Below, piece after piece: positions 62,150 through 64,000 of a DNA stretch of 64,000 nucleotides. The position numbers and the translations under genes are program-made. The stretch is taken from positions 1 to 64,000 of the forward strand of contig NZ_BMWB01000025.1 of assembly GCF_014651015.1 (NCBI RefSeq), written 5' to 3'. The stretch comes from Streptomyces xantholiticus. Its GTDB lineage: Bacteria; Actinomycetota; Actinomycetes; Streptomycetales; Streptomycetaceae. The notes beneath the pieces are model-generated. The model was not told the origin of the DNA, made no database searches, and saw nothing but the letters and a program-made list of their open reading frames with translations. Position 1 is the stretch's first letter; each line of letters starts with the position of its first letter.

Positions 62150-63743
62150 GAGGGCGCCGTCGCCATCAGCCGGTGCTGAGTGCCCATCAGCACCGGTCGG
62201 TGACTGTTCTGACGGGTATCGTCGTCCTGTTATTGGCGGCGGCATGGACGACGCACCATGCGGTTATTGCCTTCAGGGCTGACAGCGAGACGGAGAACCG
62301 GCTCAGGGTTGTATGGATCAGCCTTTTCCTCGTCTTCTTGCTACAGACTTTCATGTATCACCTTGAGGGTGTTCCGCGGCTTACGGACCGCACGGTGCGT
62401 CAATTGGCTTCCGCGCACGTGTCCATCCTCGTTCCGGTTTACAACGAGGACCCCGGTTATTTGAAGTTGGGGCTGGAGAGCTTCCTGCGCCAGACGCGGC
62501 TGCCTGATTCGGTGCACATTGTCGACGATGGCTCAACCAGCAGCGATTACGCGGATGTGCGTGCGTGGTGGGAGGAGGCGGCCCGCAAGGCCGGTGTCGC
62601 CACCACGTGGCAGCGCGTGCTCAACGGTGGCAAGCGGCATGCCCAGGCGCACGGCGTCAGGGTGAGCGCCGAGGCGGACATCTACATCACGTGCGATTCG
62701 GACTCGTGCTTTGCGCCGAGTGCGATCGAGCAAGTCCTGTTGCCGTTCGCCCGGCCGCGGGTTCAGTCCGTCGCCGGTATCGTGATCGCCACCAACAACC
62801 GGGTGAACTGGCTGGTGCGGGTGACGGACCTGTGGTTCGTGGTGTGCCAACTTGTCGACCGCTCCGGACAGTCCGCCCTGGGCGCTGTCATGGTCAACTC
62901 CGGTCCGCTGGCCGCGTACCGGGCCGACGTGATTCGCGACAATCTGGGCTCGTACCTCAACGAGACCTTCATGGGGCGGTCCGTGATGTTCTCCGACGAC
63001 AGCTTGCTGACCTTGTATGCCCAGCAGCGCGGGCTGACCGTGCAGCAGCCCAGGCCATCTGCTTCACCGCCATGCCGGAGAAGTGGAGCCACTTCACGCG
63101 GATGTATCTGCGCTGGATGCGCGGCTCGACGATCCGTTCGGTGTGGCGCATGCGGTATCTGTCGCCGGCGCGCCCCGCCTACTGGCTGCACGCGATGCGG
63201 TGGCTGCAGATGGTGCTCACCCAGATGGTCGTCCTGTGGCTGGTGCTCGTCGAGCCGCTGCTGTACGGACAGATGCCGCCCGGGAGCATGCTGGTCATCC
63301 CGTTCCTGATCGGGTATGCACAGGGGTTGCGTTACCTGAGCATCATCCGTTCCGATGAGCGGATCCGTTCGCGGGCTCTGACCTGGCTCACGATGCCGCT
63401 GGCGATCGTCCTCGCCTGGACAGTGCTGCGCTTCTTGCGCTGGTACGGCATCTTCACGTGTGCCAGGACAGGGTGGGGTACCCGGCAGAACGGGGCCGAA
63501 GTCACTCTCGGCGGACAGAGCTCCCCGCCCCCGCCGGAAGCCGCAGCACAGAGCACGTACGTCAGGGCCGTCGATCCTTGGGACGAGTCCACGCTGGAGA
63601 TCCGTCAGTATCGCGCCCACACACAGGCCCCCTGGCAGCGCCTCAGCCGCCCGGCACCTTCTTGCAGCACCTCGTCCCACGATGCAACGCGGGCACCTCG
63701 TCCCCCCCACACAGCCGGCCTGCGCCGCATCGTTTCTCTGTGA
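62146..63743 (+). pseudogene. Hyaluronan-synthase-like family-2 glycosyltransferase, one-base frameshift
   Basis: GTG 62146. Two N-terminal helices, then VSILVPVYNEDPGYLKLGLE, HIVDDGSTSSDYADV, NGGKRHAQAHG, the D-x-D TCDSDSCF, MVNSGPLAAYRADVIRDNL and FSDDSLLT are all as in processive hyaluronan or chitin-type synthases. At about 63045 the frame breaks; the next frame continues ICFTAMPEKWSHFTRMYLRW (the R/Q-x-x-R-W site), MRGS and four C-terminal helices to 63743. One missing C in CAGCCCAGGCC would restore about 530 residues. Decay or sequencing error. Followed by UDP-glucose dehydrogenase. Confidence 0.85.
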
Positions 63744-63757
63744 AAGTGAAGCCGCAC

Positions 63758-64000
63758 ATGCACAACTCGAACCACAACGTCGCGGTCTTCGGCGCCGGCT
63801 ACATCGGATTGGTCGCCGGCGCCTGCTTCGCCGAACTGGGCCACCGCGTCACCATCCGCGACATCCAGCCGGCACGAATCCAGGCCCTGCAGTCCGGTGC
63901 CGTCCCCATCTACGAGCCGGGCCTGGGTGAGATGCTCGCCCGCAACAGCAAACGTCTCCGCTTCACCCTCGACGCCGACGAGGCGGTCCGCGATGCAGAG
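63758..64000 (+). CDS. UDP-glucose 6-dehydrogenase, 5' part
   Basis: ATG 63758 gives MHNSNHNVAVFGAGYIGLVA, GACFAELGHRVTIRDIQPAR, AVPIYEPGLGEMLARNSKRL, the NAD-binding domain of UDP-glucose/GDP-mannose dehydrogenases (G-x-G-Y-I-G-L and the E-P-G-L motif). The gene runs off the window after 81 residues. It makes UDP-glucuronate, a precursor of hyaluronan-like polymers, and lies 14 bases after the synthase, so the operon looks like a hasA-hasB arrangement. Confidence 0.9.
   Translation, partial: MHNSNHNVAVFGAGYIGLVAGACFAELGHRVTIRDIQPARIQALQSGAVPIYEPGLGEMLARNSKRLRFTLDADEAVRDAE

Noticed and set aside
1..64000. CRISPR array, rRNA operon or complete tRNA gene
   Set aside because: No regularly spaced direct repeats, no 16S/23S sequence and no full cloverleaf were found; only a 3' tRNA-Gly fragment at 37.0 kb.

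Overview
The window reads as actinobacterial, almost certainly Streptomyces, DNA. GC is very high with strong third-position bias, starts are often GTG or TTG behind GGAGG-type sites, and many families are streptomycete favourites (CU044-type proteins, DUF4232 lipoprotein, DUF6193, CvnA-like kinase, SpoIIE phosphatase, peptidase inhibitor I36, KGG stress peptide). The density of broken transposases (IS5, IS630, IS21, IS4-like, Tn3) and of 5'- or 3'-truncated genes that meet head-on suggests an accessory chromosome arm or an island-rich region rather than core chromosome. No rRNA, CRISPR array or complete tRNA was seen; one 3' fragment of a tRNA-Gly lies at 37.0 kb.

Layout. 0-3 kb: gene shards, a DUF4232 lipoprotein, a gap (GAPDH) C-terminal relic and small ORFs. 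3.1-7.7 kb: a plus-strand run of a NACHT STAND ATPase, a 149-residue protein, a two-TM protein and a family-3 solute-binding lipoprotein, closed by a hairpin. 7.8-11.4 kb: IS630/IS5 relics, small ORFs and an orphan QueF-like reductase. 11.4-15.0 kb: a two-gene conflict-type operon (Trypco1-like protein, then a trypsin/NB-ARC/TPR protein) facing a 59-residue acidic ORF. 15-19.4 kb: a graveyard of shards (2OG oxygenase, DNA ligase, DUF5959, lamin-tail protein, IS21, IS5) with a few intact small membrane or HEAT genes. 19.4-30.1 kb: a truncated toxin copy, a three-module HEAT protein, SDR/MarR pair, ECF sigma/CU044_5270-like pair, alcohol dehydrogenase, and a MerR-HEAT/HEAT operon with a MerR-type promoter. 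30.1-41.4 kb: Tn3 relics, a Fic protein with a large partner, a frameshifted TPR gene, a PP2C phosphatase, a tRNA-Gly relic, and a block of frameshifted mobile-element-like small genes. 41.4-54 kb: several regulator/target pairs with visible operators (TetR/DUF4386, MarR/aldo-keto reductase, MarR/VOC-AlkA), an antitoxin-toxin pair and a flavin oxidase/ABM-membrane operon. 54-64 kb: an iron-box relic, a transposase-kinase chimera, a second aldo-keto reductase, a CYP152-type peroxygenase, a broken KGG peptide gene, and a hyaluronan-synthase-like glycosyltransferase followed by UDP-glucose dehydrogenase that runs off the window.

The two STAND loci (NACHT and trypsin-NB-ARC) are the best candidates for regulated defence or signalling. 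The NACHT locus, coupled to a lipoprotein of the solute-binding type, is the least familiar arrangement. Several otherwise well-conserved genes differ from an intact reading frame by one nucleotide, so either recent decay or sequencing error should be considered throughout. All family assignments were made by eye, without database searches.
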